DNA of 64,000 bases from RBG-16-34-14 sp963727535 (GCA_963727535.1 CAVSGR010000001.1:1105197-1169196), one strand, 5' to 3'. Shown: positions 30,481 through 40,124, numbered from the stretch's first letter. Translations and numbers: made by a program. The notes: generated by a model not told the origin, from the letters alone.

Positions 30481-31122
30481 ATGCCCGATTATGCTTTAAT
30501 GAACCAATGCCTTTATGAAGGCAAAGCAAAAGAAGTTGAACAAATGACAAAGGATGCCTTGGCTGAAGGACGAACTGTCCAGGAAGTTTTGAATGAAGGA
30601 CTTATTGCCGGAATGAGCGTGGTTGGAGAAGATTTTAAATATAATATCTTATATGTGCCCGAAGTTTTAATTGCAGCCCGTGCAATGAAAGCCGGAATGT
30701 CAGTTTTGAAACCTTTGCTTTCCGCAAAAGATTCTAATGTAGATCCTAAAGGAATTCTGTTGATGGGAACTGTACGCGGGGATTTGCATGACATCGGAAA
30801 AAATCTTGTATGTATGATGGCTGAAGGTGCAGGTTTTGAAGTTCACGATATCGGTGTTGACCAGAGTATAGATAAATTTCTTGCCGCTACAGAAAAATTT
30901 AAGCCGAACATTATCGGTATGAGCGCTTTGCTGACTACAACTATGACATATATGAAAACTGTTATTGACGGCTTCAAGGAAAAAGGTTTAGGCGAAATTA
31001 AAATGGCAATCGGCGGAGCGCCTGTAAGCCAGATGTTTGCAGACGAAATCGGAGCAGATGGATACGGAGCCGATGCGAGCAGCGCAGTTGATTTATTCTT
31101 AAAATTAGTAGACAAAAAATAA
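30481..31122 (+). CDS. Corrinoid (B12-binding) protein, MtaC/MetH type
   Basis: The protein has 213 residues. The N-terminal helical cap (about 1-88) is followed by a B12-binding Rossmann domain with the DxHxxG motif GDLHDIGKN (His103, the lower cobalt ligand), MSALLTT (SxL), and IGGAPVSQMF (GG). It carries the methyl group between the UroD-like methyltransferase and the homocysteine methyltransferase. AGAGGA lies about ten bases before the ATG. Confidence 0.95.
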   Translation: MPDYALMNQCLYEGKAKEVEQMTKDALAEGRTVQEVLNEGLIAGMSVVGEDFKYNILYVPEVLIAARAMKAGMSVLKPLLSAKDSNVDPKGILLMGTVRGDLHDIGKNLVCMMAEGAGFEVHDIGVDQSIDKFLAATEKFKPNIIGMSALLTTTMTYMKTVIDGFKEKGLGEIKMAIGGAPVSQMFADEIGADGYGADASSAVDLFLKLVDKK

Positions 31123-31159
31123 TTGTAAATTCTTAATTGTTAATTTTTAATTAAATAAA

Positions 31160-31420
31160 ATGGCATTATATCAAATACTTTACTGGCAGGAAATTCCATC
31201 TCAAGTAAAAGCCTGGGATGATTTTGATGAAGTAAAATTAGAATTATCATCGAAGTTCATGCTGATGATAGATCATGCAGCAAAAGAGCAGAGGCTAATT
31301 AATGAAGATGATTATCTCGCTCAATGGAAATGGAGTAATGAAGAAGAACATCCCGGAACACCTCAGGAAGTTGCCGAAGCTGTAAAGAAAGAGCTGGAAG
31401 AAAAGTTTAGTACAAAATAG
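31160..31420 (+). CDS. Small protein of the PF13769 'virulence factor' type
   Basis: The protein has 86 residues. It reads MALYQILYWQEIPSQVKA, then LSSKFMLMIDHAAK, DYLAQWKWSNE and AEAVKKELEEKF. This matches my memory of PF13769, a short family with a misleading name whose start is I-L-Y-W-x-x-I-P-x-Q-V. Its members in other bacteria often sit next to corrinoid methyltransferase genes, so it probably belongs to this pathway, perhaps as a structural partner. The assignment is from memory of the family pattern, not from a search. Confidence 0.7.
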   Translation: MALYQILYWQEIPSQVKAWDDFDEVKLELSSKFMLMIDHAAKEQRLINEDDYLAQWKWSNEEEHPGTPQEVAEAVKKELEEKFSTK

Positions 31421-31426
31421 ATTTAG

Positions 31427-31605
31427 CCCCGACCTTTAGGTCGGGGAAAGGATTAATCTCAATAACCACGGCTTTAGCCACAATTAAAAAAGGTTTGGGC
31501 TAAAGCTTCACTTTATTTTTGGCACTTATATGCCCCCGACATAAATGTCGGGGCTATTAACAAAATTTATTTTGTAAGACATTAACCCACGACTTTAGCC
31601 GTGGG
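31427..31605. repeat. Cluster of REP-like palindromes before the homocysteine methyltransferase
   Basis: Perfect palindromes are CCCCGACCTTTAGGTCGGGG at 31427-31446, CCCCGACATAAATGTCGGGG at 31534-31553 and the near-palindrome CCCACGACTTTAGCCGTGGG at 31586-31605, with a related CCACGGCTTTAGCCAC at 31466. They fill the 267-base gap to the next start. Such clusters could form RNA hairpins that cut mRNA between genes. Confidence 0.75.
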
Positions 31606-31687
31606 TTGCCTGATAAAAATTATATTATTAACCGTTTTAACGGTTTACAATTTAACCGATCACAAAAAATTACAAATAATTAAACTC

Positions 31688-32569
31688 ATGAAATCTCTTC
31701 TTAAAGAAATAGAAAAAGGAAAAGTATTAGTCTCTGACGGAGGATGGGGAACGTACCTGCACTCACTCGGTTTGGGTGTAGGCGAATGCCCAGAAATCTG
31801 GAACATCACACATAGAGATAAAGTTTTGAGCATACCTAAAAGCTATATCGAAGCAGGTGCTGATATGGTTTTAACGAACAGCTTCGGTGCTCATCCAATA
31901 AGACTGAAACATTACGAACTGCAGGACCGTGCGTACGAACTTAACGAGGCTGCTGCTGCTATATCTAGAGAAGCCGCAGGAGAAGATCATTTTGTTTTAG
32001 GTTCCATCGGTCCATCCGGTGCAATAATTATGATGCAGGAAATTCCTGAAGAAGAAGTTTATGATGGATTCCGTATCCAGGTTGAAGCTTTGGCAAAAGG
32101 CGGAGCGGATGCAATTTGTGTTGAAACTATGTCCGAGATTGCAGAAGCCACTCTTGCAATACGTGCAGCTAAAGAATTTACCGACCTTGAAGTTGTCTGC
32201 ACATTCACATATCAAAAAACTGTTCACGGTTATTACCGCACTATGATGGGAGTTTCACCTGAAGAGATGATAAAAGCTGTAAGAGAAGCAGGCGCAGATA
32301 TTATCGGAGCTAATTGTGGGGTGGGTTTTGACCAGATGCTTGAAGTTGTAAAAGGAATAAAAGAAGTCGACAGCACAACTCCCGTTCTGGTTCATGCAAA
32401 TGCAGGAATTCCCTTTGTTAAGAATAATAAGACTATATTTCCCGAAACTCCTGAGGAGATGAGCTCAAAAGTTAAGTACCTTGTTGATGCCGGCGTAAAT
32501 GTTATCGGCGGGTGCTGCGGCACAACACCCGATCACATCCGCGCTTTTGTAAAAGAGATAAGGGGATAA
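31688..32569 (+). CDS. Homocysteine S-methyltransferase (MetH N-terminal-like)
   Basis: The protein has about 293 residues from the ATG at 31688; the upstream open frame lies in repeat DNA. The Hcy-binding barrel keeps VSDGGWGTYL, VLTNSFGAH and the three zinc-binding cysteines in GANCGVG and GGCCGTTPDH. Reaction: transfer of a methyl group from the methyl-corrinoid protein to homocysteine, giving methionine. Full-length MetH also contains folate, cobalamin and activation domains; here each is separate, so this is a split enzyme. It is the last gene of the cluster. Confidence 0.92.
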   Translation: MKSLLKEIEKGKVLVSDGGWGTYLHSLGLGVGECPEIWNITHRDKVLSIPKSYIEAGADMVLTNSFGAHPIRLKHYELQDRAYELNEAAAAISREAAGEDHFVLGSIGPSGAIIMMQEIPEEEVYDGFRIQVEALAKGGADAICVETMSEIAEATLAIRAAKEFTDLEVVCTFTYQKTVHGYYRTMMGVSPEEMIKAVREAGADIIGANCGVGFDQMLEVVKGIKEVDSTTPVLVHANAGIPFVKNNKTIFPETPEEMSSKVKYLVDAGVNVIGGCCGTTPDHIRAFVKEIRG

Positions 32570-32635
32570 TAATTCAGTTAAAGTTCTCAGGAAGTGGGTT
32601 GTGACAACTGTGGAGTCCCTTCTTTAATAAATTCT

Positions 32636-33327
32636 TCAGGAAACTTCTAATTGTTGTGTTTTCACCCCTTTAATTAAAAGCCACAGCATTATTGAAATTT
32701 CTCCCAGAATCCAAAATGGTAATGCAAATTGTCTTACAATACTTTGGTAGTCGGGAAAAAGCAGAATTGTAAAGAATGTATAATGTAAGCTATACCGTTA
32801 AGAATGAGAAATACTCCCAAAATACGAGGAATAAACTTCGATCTATAAACCAATTGACCAAATGGCAAAAGCCAAAGTCCCCAGAATGTTTCTAATACAA
32901 TTGATCCGTAATCATTAATCTTAAAAAATAGCATTGCCAAATCCTGCTTCTGACTAATCCCGAATGTTTTCAACACTTCGCCTTTTAAAATCATAAGGGA
33001 AGCGATATTTAATGCCTCCATAAAAAAAACGGCAGGAATTTGTACAATCACCAATGCAACCAAAAGTTTAGCCTGACGCTCATTTACCTTTTTGAACAAA
33101 CGGTATAGAACCAATGCTATAAAAACCCAAATGGTGTTGCTGATAATGTCATTAATTATACTTGTTCGAAATAAAAATTCATTAGTGAGAATCTTATTGG
33201 CAGTAGCGGCAGCATCACCTAATACAATGGTTTGTGATGGGACATAGAATACACCGTAGAGTCCTGTTATTACCCAGATAAGATATAATACACCGGCAAG
33301 TCTTGCAGTTTTTTTAGTCGAATTCAT
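32636..33327 (-). CDS. DUF4386 membrane protein, frameshifted near the end
   Basis: The protein has about 230 residues and six or so membrane helices. It begins MNSTKKTARLAGVLYLIWVI, the usual DUF4386 start, and includes FKINDYGSIVLETFWGLW and YRSKFIPRILGVFLILNG. The frame changes near 32760. Past it, LLFPDYQSIVRQFALPFWIL and GEISIMLWLLIKG complete the family C-terminus, ending in a TGA at 32636-32638. The single shift is probably a consensus error. The family has no established function. Confidence 0.8.
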
Positions 33328-33384
33328 TTTTTCTCCATTGTTGCTTATCTAAGCAATTGAAGTCACCCAGGTGATTTTTAATTT

Positions 33385-34059
33385 TTAATGCTCAACTATT
33401 TTTGCTTCTGCAGTACTTTCAATTCCGAACAATTCATACGGTTGTTTCTTAAAATTATCATTAAATAAAAATGTGGTTAGAAAAATGAACACTGCAAATC
33501 CAAGAACAATAAGTAACTGAACTCCAGATGTTTTTTGAATATCCTGTTTTGATTTTACATCACAAACTTCACCCGGACAGTATTGAACTTTTTCTCTAAA
33601 AAACATTGGATAGAATTTGCACCCCAAACAAATTCCAAATGCCGTTTCAAAGAATAAGAATATCAGGCAAATAAAACAGATAAGACCTGTTATGGGGCTG
33701 AACGCATTTACTATAACCAAGTGAATGAAAATTGTTGTTGCCAATACCACTCCAATAATCCATGCAAACTTTTTTTGAGGGGCTCCAACATATTCGGGAA
33801 CCTGGTTTCTGACAATCAAACGACCGATTATTAATGAAGGTGAAAATTTAGGATTAATAAAAACCCGTATTGAAATATCTGTGAGGAATATTGTTACAGC
33901 ATATTTAAGTAGTAAAAAATCTCCCTGAAAAAGTACTTTGAGTATCGAGATAAACATCAATAAAAATAATATCCCCGCTGCTGCCCTGATTTCTCTTTCA
34001 TTTAATACAGGAATGTTATATCCTTCGACTGTCTCTCCGAATTTTATTATTTTATTCAT
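33385..34059 (-). CDS. DUF4395 membrane protein
   Basis: The protein has 224 residues with about four to five membrane helices. PVLNEREIRAAAGILFLLMF at the start and FETAFGICLGCKFYP in the middle match DUF4395, a family with a conserved Cys pair (CLGCKF). A further Cys pair lies in YCPGEVCDV. DUF4395 proteins often lie near thiol-redox or sulfur genes, but no such partner is visible here. It lies 58 bases upstream of the DUF4386 gene on the same strand, so the two probably form one unit. Confidence 0.8.
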   Translation of the reverse strand: MNKIIKFGETVEGYNIPVLNEREIRAAAGILFLLMFISILKVLFQGDFLLLKYAVTIFLTDISIRVFINPKFSPSLIIGRLIVRNQVPEYVGAPQKKFAWIIGVVLATTIFIHLVIVNAFSPITGLICFICLIFLFFETAFGICLGCKFYPMFFREKVQYCPGEVCDVKSKQDIQKTSGVQLLIVLGFAVFIFLTTFLFNDNFKKQPYELFGIESTAEAKIVEH

Positions 34060-34233
34060 TTTATCCTTCTAAAATTTCCTGGATTTCGACTTAATTATTT
34101 TTATGCAAGAATAGGTAATTAGATTAAGAACGTAAAGGGAGTATCAACATAATGCGGATTTACGCAAACAGACGACGTAGTTTTGTCTATTAAATTTCTT
34201 GAGTAAACATATAAGAAGTAGGTATATTTCAGT

Positions 34234-35271
34234 GTGAAGAAATTGACTGATATAAAACACCTCAGATTTTATTTATGGGTTGGAGCTGGTTATTTTATCC
34301 TGGCTCTTATTATTAACCTGTCACAATTTCCCGGTCCATTTCTATTATGGGTTATAAATGAAATTTGGAAGGCTGCTTACATTCTATTAGTGATTTATCT
34401 TTTCTTTGAGTTCACTCTCCCTCAGCTTAGCAGAAAAAAAATCTTCAGATCACTTGTCCTCTTGGCAGCACAGATCTTTTTATTTTCATTTGCTCTCTAT
34501 TTCTGGCTGCTTCTTGGAACTGTGCTTCATATTTATACTGATTTTATACATTATTCTTCCTGTTCAGACGGAGTGGAAGACCAATTTGGATCAAGCATTT
34601 TTGCTTTGTTAATATTCGGGATTACAAGGCACATCTATAATTTCATACAACTAAAACAGGCTGCACAGCAACTCCGGATTGAAAAACAAGAGGCAGAACT
34701 GAATTATCTCAAGTCGCAAACGAACCCGCATTTTTTATTCAATACTCTAAATAATATTTACGCATTAGCGAGAGATAAATCTGATCTGACTCCGGAATCG
34801 GTCCTACGACTTTCTAAAATTTTGCGCTATATGTTGTATGAAACGGGTGGCGAATATATAGCAATAGAGCAGGAACTGAAAATCATTAGTGATTATATTG
34901 CTCTTGAAAAATTACGTTATGATGAATCTTTACATATTAATTTCAATTATGATGTTGAAGATATGAAGCAGGCAGTTCCACCTTTGCTGCTTATCCCGCT
35001 GGTAGAAAATGCGTTCAAGCATGGCGCTTCCGAAACCAGGTCCCACCCGTTTGTCGATATTCATCTTTCGGTTAATAACAGGCAGTTAACATTCATTGTG
35101 AAAAATTCTGCGGATGGTTTTAACGTGGAAGATAAAGTAAAAGAAAACATTGGTCTCTCTAATTTAAGACGGCAGTTGGAATTGCTCTTTACCGATTATA
35201 ATTTATCTCTTGAACCGGATGAATCTATTTTTACAGCAACACTAAAAGTCAATCTTGCAAGCCATGTCTAA
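34234..35271 (+). CDS. LytS-type sensor histidine kinase
   Basis: The protein has 345 residues from a GTG at 34234. Four to five membrane helices (about 10-140) precede the His_kinase core with SQTNPHFLFNTLNNIYALA (phospho-His in NPHFLFN, about residue 166) and the ATPase region LIPLVENAFKHGA. No separate sensing domain is visible, so the membrane part probably senses the signal. The stop overlaps the start of the LytTR regulator by eight bases: a coupled two-component pair. The divergent DUF4395 gene could share the promoter region. Confidence 0.93.
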   Translation: MKKLTDIKHLRFYLWVGAGYFILALIINLSQFPGPFLLWVINEIWKAAYILLVIYLFFEFTLPQLSRKKIFRSLVLLAAQIFLFSFALYFWLLLGTVLHIYTDFIHYSSCSDGVEDQFGSSIFALLIFGITRHIYNFIQLKQAAQQLRIEKQEAELNYLKSQTNPHFLFNTLNNIYALARDKSDLTPESVLRLSKILRYMLYETGGEYIAIEQELKIISDYIALEKLRYDESLHINFNYDVEDMKQAVPPLLLIPLVENAFKHGASETRSHPFVDIHLSVNNRQLTFIVKNSADGFNVEDKVKENIGLSNLRRQLELLFTDYNLSLEPDESIFTATLKVNLASHV

Positions 35272-35957
35272 AATAAAATGCATTGTAATAGAAGATGAAC
35301 CTTTAGCTGTAAAAGTATTGGTGGATTATATTTCGCAGGTACCTTTCCTGGAATTACAATCCACATTTAAGGATGCCATTCTCGCAACAGAATTCCTGCA
35401 TAATAATCATACCGATCTTATTTTTTTAGATATTCATCTGCCAAAATTAAAAGGTATGGCTTTTTTAAAAACACTTCTAAATCCGCCTGCAGTTATTGTT
35501 ACCACAGCTTATCATCAATACGCTGTGGAAGGATTTAATCTTAATGTTACAGATTATTTGCTGAAGCCGTTTGAGTTCGAGCGTTTTTTAGTCGCGGTAA
35601 ATAAAGTTAAAACAAAAGAAAGAGAGCAATCAGGCATCAAATGAAAACGAAGAGACAAAAGATTTCATATTTCTTAATGTGCAGAAAAAGAAAGTAAAAA
35701 TTTTATTCTCTGAGATACTATATATTGAAAGTCAAAGGGAATACATCAAAATCGTTACGGCAAAAAGAACATACCTTTCAAAAATGAGTACTCAAAAAAT
35801 TGAATCTCTTTTGCCTTCAAATCTTTTCAAACGGATTCATCGCTCTTTTATAATTTCAATAGATAAGATTGAATCTTATACTGCCGAAACTGTCGAGGTT
35901 AATGGAGTGTCTATTCCAATTGGCAGGGGTTATAAATATATTTTAGAAAATTTATAG
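35264..35957 (+). CDS. LytTR-family response regulator, one frameshift
   Basis: The protein has about 230 residues. The receiver domain (about 1-120) keeps the acidic pair IEDEP, the phospho-Asp in LIFLDIHLPK and the late Lys in YLLKPFEF. The LytTR DNA-binding domain (about 135-230) is read in a second frame: VKILFSEILYIESQREYIK and FKRIHRSFIISIDKIE. The break near 35635 is at a GG doublet; removing one G restores SASNENEETKDF. The gene probably is intact in the organism. It pairs with the kinase upstream. Confidence 0.9.
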
Positions 35958-36007
35958 CTAAAAACTATTCTAACCAGATGTGTGAAATAAAAAATAACTA
36001 AGAAAAA

Positions 36008-36090
36008 CTGTTGTCCGAAGGACTCCTTCGGAGAAACAGTTACAAAAAATTACTTTTATTTTCGTTAACCCACGGATTAATCCGTGGGTT
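36008..36090. repeat. REP-like palindromes after the LytTR gene
   Basis: ACTGTT-GTCCGAAGGACTCCTTCGGAG-type arms at 36008-36040 and AACCCACGGATTAATCCGTGGGTT at 36067-36090 (perfect, 24 bases) lie between convergent genes. They could act as terminators for both strands, though no strong T run follows. Confidence 0.65.
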
Positions 36091-36152
36091 AATAAGAAAA
36101 GCACAACATAACTCGACCGTTTCAACGGTTTAACAGTTAATCCACACAATGC

Positions 36153-37895
36153 TTATTCTATTTTCTTTGCCGGTATATCGCGTCCGTTCTGGTGTAAAAT
36201 CAATTTTTCTATTTTGCCGTTTTCATCTTTTACAAAAGTAATTTGTGCATCAACAACTTTTAAATAATATTCCAATTCCGATTTCGGAAATATCTCAATC
36301 TTTGGCTGCCCTGTCGCCTGTGCAAATAGCTTGTCATCTTCTTTTGTAACTGTAAGGATAAACTGAGGATTTAATTCATACTTCCCTGTTAATAAATCAT
36401 AAACTTTCGGATCCACTTTCACGTTTCCGGTAAAGGGACATCAACTCCTAGTTCATGCAATTTTTTTATACCGCTAACATTGTAAGGATTAAGTTCAACT
36501 GACTTTTTATAATTAATTATTGCATCTTCTTTATTCCCACTAAGCATTAGAGCTTCTCCATAGCTGTCATATACATTAAAGGATTCGGGATAACTTTTAC
36601 ATTTAATTTAAAAATATCAATAGCCTCTTTATATTTTTTCTTATTTAAATAACCATACCCCAACAAATTCATTGAAGCCTCGGGTATTTTTTCTCCTTCA
36701 TCAATTTTTTTATTATAAAAATAATCAGCTGCATCAATCCCTTTTTCCTTTAAAAGCTCAGTAAAACTAAGCAGTAACGGTTTTTTGGGCATATCATAAT
36801 GCTGATTATAAAGGATATCGATTATCTTATCACTTATCTCATTCAGGTTTGTAACCCCGGTATTATTTAACAGTACAATCAAATCTTTGCTGTTTGTAAT
36901 TCTCAGTATTAAGGAATTAAAACCGTTTATTGTACCGCCATGCGTTATTATATTTAATGAGTCATCAACATTATCGAGATGTTTTTTAATTAATCCCCAG
37001 CCGTAACCATAGGAATCAGCAAACGGCGGTTTAGCATATGGAGTAAAAATTTTATTCATATATTTTTTGGAAAGAAGTTTGTCCGTATAAAGCGCCTGGT
37101 CCCACAGATACAAATTCTCTACCGTTGAATAAATAGAACCGGCAGAATAAGGCACAGTCATATCAATATATTGAGCGTTAAAATAATCAGACCCTGCTTT
37201 TTCATAACCGGAAGCACGTTTGGGAATTATATCTGCCGTATGATCATAGCCGGAGTTTTTCATCCCCAGCGGTTCAAATATTTTTTCCTTTAAAACATCT
37301 TCATAAGATTTTCCTGTTACTTTCTCAATTATATAACCGAGTAAAATATATCCCGAATTACTGTAGTTGAATTTTGCTCCCGGCTCAAAATCAAGAGGAA
37401 GATCCCAAAAGCTTTTAACTAAATCCTCCGGTGATTCCGGGTTTCGCATAATATCTCCGAATGTCGGCAGATCAGTATAATTATGAATTCCCGAAGTATG
37501 AGTAAGCAAATGATGTATTGTTATTTTGTCCCCTTTATCCTTCGGGTAATCAGGAATATAAGTAGTTACCGGGGCATCGAGCTTTAATTTTCCTTCTTCA
37601 ACAAGCTGCATAATAAGCATTGCAGTAAATTGTTTTGTAACCGATCCGACCCTGAATTTTGTGTCCGCAGTATTGGGAATATTCCATTCCATATTTGCCA
37701 GACCGAAACCTTTTTAAAAATGACTTTCCCACCTTCAGCAACTAAAGCACTCCCGTTAAAAACTTTGAACTTATAATATTCATTAAGTAACGATTCTATT
37801 TTTTCAGCTTTGGTTTGTGGAAGTATTATTTGAGAGGAAAAAACAAAAACTGAAAGCAGCAGAAAATAAAAAAGTTTGGTATTTACATTTTTCAT
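36153..37895 (-). CDS. Secreted serine beta-lactamase-like hydrolase, two frameshifts
   Basis: The protein has about 580 residues. A signal peptide (about 1-25) precedes a penicillin-binding/beta-lactamase class C domain: RVGSVTKQFTAML (S-x-x-K nucleophile), YSNSGYILLG (Y-x-N) and HGGTINGF (the HGG variant of KTG). A linker with TPR-like helices follows (YGYLNKKKYKEAIDIFKLN, AIINYKKSVELNPYN) and a small C-terminal beta domain (YDLLTGKYELNPQFILTV). Frame breaks lie near 37715, in a run of five A or T that needs a sixth base, and near 36560. Such proteins are usually esterases or peptidases that act on cell-wall or other amides. Substrate unknown. Confidence 0.85.
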
Positions 37896-38000
37896 TTTAT
37901 TTCCGGTTTAGTGCATTAAAGAATGACTCAAAATATAAAAATTTGAAAATATTAAAAATTATTTTTCGATGGACCGTTACTCAGAGACCATACTTGAAAC

Positions 38001-38037
38001 TCACTCTAAATCTCTCTCTTACAAAGAGAGAGACTTA
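38001..38037. repeat. Inverted repeat GTCTCTCTCTT / AAGAGAGAGAC type
   Basis: CTCTCTCTTACAAAGAGAGAGACTT and the preceding CTCACTCTAAAT recur at about 53331-53371, also upstream of a gene on the minus strand. Both are intergenic; function unknown. Confidence 0.65.
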
Positions 38038-38105
38038 TTAACAACAGAACTATTCATTAATATTCTGTCAGTATATAAAATGTAAAGTTAATATCTCCAA
38101 ATAGG

Positions 38106-38300
38106 GTTCAATCCCTATGGGATTGCTAAGTGTTGGGTTAACTTTGTTTTTACAAACATTTATTCCCTAACGGGAATAGTATCCGAAACCTTACTCATCT
38201 TATCTTATAACAATCAATTTGGGGTACATCAATCCCATTGGGATTGAACGTTTGTAACTGTAACTAGCCAAAGAAACATACAACTCCGTAGGAGTTGGAC
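38106..38300 (+). repeat. Composite four-hairpin repeat, copy A
   Basis: Four small palindromes in a fixed order: CAATCCC-TAT-GGGATTG, ATTCCC-TAAC-GGGAAT, CAATCCC-ATT-GGGATTG and CAACTCC-GTA-GGAGTTG. A long-range pair TACAAACAT and AACGTTTGTA encloses the second and third. Copies B (40212) and C (51699) are close relatives, and D (58690) is diverged. It sits next to the 3' remnant of an MFS gene. Confidence 0.85.
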
Positions 38301-38310
38301 ATAAAGTGTT

Positions 38311-38438
38311 TTAATTAGACGGCAACGAAAATTGACTTCGAGCTTGCTGAAGCCGGTTGTAACTTCCTGGATAATACCAAGCTTTGCATAAATCTGGTGG
38401 ACAAAGTTTCTTAAATATGGAATCCTGCTGAGAAAAAA
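38311..38438 (-). pseudogene. 3'-terminal remnant of an MFS transporter gene
   Basis: On the minus strand, SRIPYLRNFVHQIYAKLG and IIQEVTTGFSKLE read out, ending after a shift in PSN and stop. The intact MFS protein at 51903-53252 ends SRIPYLRNFIHPLYTKLG then IIHEVATG and PPSN, so about 40 codons are homologous. DNA identity looks to be about 75 percent over 128 bases. The remainder of the transporter is absent. In both places the composite repeat abuts the end of the reading frame in the same orientation. Confidence 0.75.
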
Positions 38439-38457
38439 AATTGAGTTGCTATTCGTA

Positions 38458-40050
38458 CTATTTCAGCAACACTGCTTTTTTCATTTGTATAAAACTTCCG
38501 GAAGTCAATCTGTAAAAATAAACTCCACTGGATAATTCCGATGCATCGAAATCAATACTATAATTACCTGCCGGGAAGTACCGGTTAATAAGTTCATCTA
38601 CCAATCTTCCGAGTGCATCATAAATTTCAATCTTAACATTATCTCCTTTCGGGATAGAAAAATTAATCTTTGTTACAGGGTTGAAAGGATTGGGATAATT
38701 CTGGCTTAATGAAAAATTCCCTGGAACAATATTATTAACAAGCTTTACATCATTCCCATATCCATAATCAATCTTGAAAGCTAAAAAGTCGGGACCAAAG
38801 CCGGGCTCTCCTGTTTCGCCTCCAACATAAACAAAATCGCTATCTCCAATAAAGATCCGAAACCCTTCTTCAAAAGTACTGTTCGGCGGATCAAATTTAA
38901 AAACCCAGCCTGGTTCCCCTTCTTTCGAATAAGTTGCAGTATAACACATCCCTACAGATACAGAATTATGCGTTTCGCCTGTTACATACACATTATCATA
39001 ATTATCAAGAGCAACATCCATCGCAAAATCGTTTAGGCCTTCGGGACTTTCAAAATCATTCGACCAGATGTCCGTACCATCAGGAGAGATTTTTTTTGTT
39101 CTATAATCCCAGGAGGAGTTGCCAAATTCATATCCAGCAACAATAATATTATTATCAGAATCTACAACAATGCCGGTTTGTACTTCAATAGGATACTGGC
39201 TGTTGGTACCATCATTTGTCCATAGGGTATTGCCTTCAGCATCCAACTTAATCGTCTTTCCCGGGCTTGAAGTTATGAGAATAATATTTTCTTCTTTGTC
39301 CAGAATAATTTTACCTGGAACTTCCTTTACGACAGGAGTCTGCCAGATAACTTCACCATCCTTATTTAATTTTACAATAATAGCATTACTTGAAGGCAAA
39401 TCGCCTCCGTCCCAGTAAAGTTGGATAAGACTAGCATAAATGTCATCAGCCTGATCGGTTATAAGATAATTTACAGAGTAGTCGCTGGTGTCATCAGAAA
39501 ATGTAACTGTCCAGATAGAATCCCCGCTGGATGAATACTTTGCAACACATGCAGACACTCTGTTATAAGCTATTACAGGATCTTCGTTGGAATCGAGTGT
39601 TACAAAAATTCCCTCAGAATAAACATTAATATCTGAGTTAAAATTTTTTGCGAAGATCAAATTTCCTTCAGACGAATATTTTTGAAATATTGCATAAGGA
39701 GAACTTTGATCAAAGGTAGAATTTCCTATGACATAAATATCTTCATGAGAATCTATTGCGATAGAAGCAGCTTCATCCGCGGAATGGGGATTTGCAGTAT
39801 ATCTGATTTCTAATAAAGAATCTCCCTTATCTGAATACTCCAAAATAAGGAGATCCGGGATTGTATCGGGCCCCGCACTAAAGCCAGCTAGGTATAAATT
39901 CTGGTTATGAAACTTTACATCCTGAACAATATCAACTCCATTACCCGGACCGTTATAGGTTTTGTGCCAGGCAAGTTTCGGCCATCTTTGTCCATAAATA
40001 AAATTGGAAGAAATGAGAACAAGAATAAGCAGTGTTAAATCCCTTTTCAT
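38458..40050 (-). CDS. Secreted T9SS cargo protein with beta-propeller-like repeats
   Basis: The protein has 530 residues. A signal peptide (about 1-20, ending NFIYGQ) is followed by six or more repeats of about 60 residues with SGDSIWTVTF, GEVIWQTP, GNTLWTND, GTDIWSND and GEPGWVFKF, a pattern of SBBP or WD-like blades. The C-terminal 80 residues are a classic T9SS type A sorting domain: NYPNPFNPVTKINFSIP, KIEIYDALGRLV and GVYFYRLTSGSF. It should be delivered to the cell surface by the type IX system. It is flanked on both sides by direct copies of the composite repeat. Ligand unknown. Confidence 0.9.
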   Translation of the reverse strand: MKRDLTLLILVLISSNFIYGQRWPKLAWHKTYNGPGNGVDIVQDVKFHNQNLYLAGFSAGPDTIPDLLILEYSDKGDSLLEIRYTANPHSADEAASIAIDSHEDIYVIGNSTFDQSSPYAIFQKYSSEGNLIFAKNFNSDINVYSEGIFVTLDSNEDPVIAYNRVSACVAKYSSSGDSIWTVTFSDDTSDYSVNYLITDQADDIYASLIQLYWDGGDLPSSNAIIVKLNKDGEVIWQTPVVKEVPGKIILDKEENIILITSSPGKTIKLDAEGNTLWTNDGTNSQYPIEVQTGIVVDSDNNIIVAGYEFGNSSWDYRTKKISPDGTDIWSNDFESPEGLNDFAMDVALDNYDNVYVTGETHNSVSVGMCYTATYSKEGEPGWVFKFDPPNSTFEEGFRIFIGDSDFVYVGGETGEPGFGPDFLAFKIDYGYGNDVKLVNNIVPGNFSLSQNYPNPFNPVTKINFSIPKGDNVKIEIYDALGRLVDELINRYFPAGNYSIDFDASELSSGVYFYRLTSGSFIQMKKAVLLK

Positions 40051-40124
40051 AACCCCTCCTTTTTTTATCTACTCCTCAATTCCTAAAGGAGTAGTGTATT
40101 AAACATAGCTTAAATGCTACATTA

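Noticed and set aside
31601..31687. N-terminal extension of the homocysteine methyltransferase
   Set aside because: The upstream 29 codons lie in repeat-derived DNA and do not resemble the family; the ATG at 31688 fits the usual start.
35679..35957. Stand-alone LytTR DNA-binding protein
   Set aside because: The receiver upstream lacks only this domain, and removing one G of a doublet near 35635 joins them.
36153..36422. Separate 89-residue gene
   Set aside because: It continues in frame from the upstream serine hydrolase reading after the frameshift near 36560 and begins at an internal GTG; it is the hydrolase C-terminal domain.
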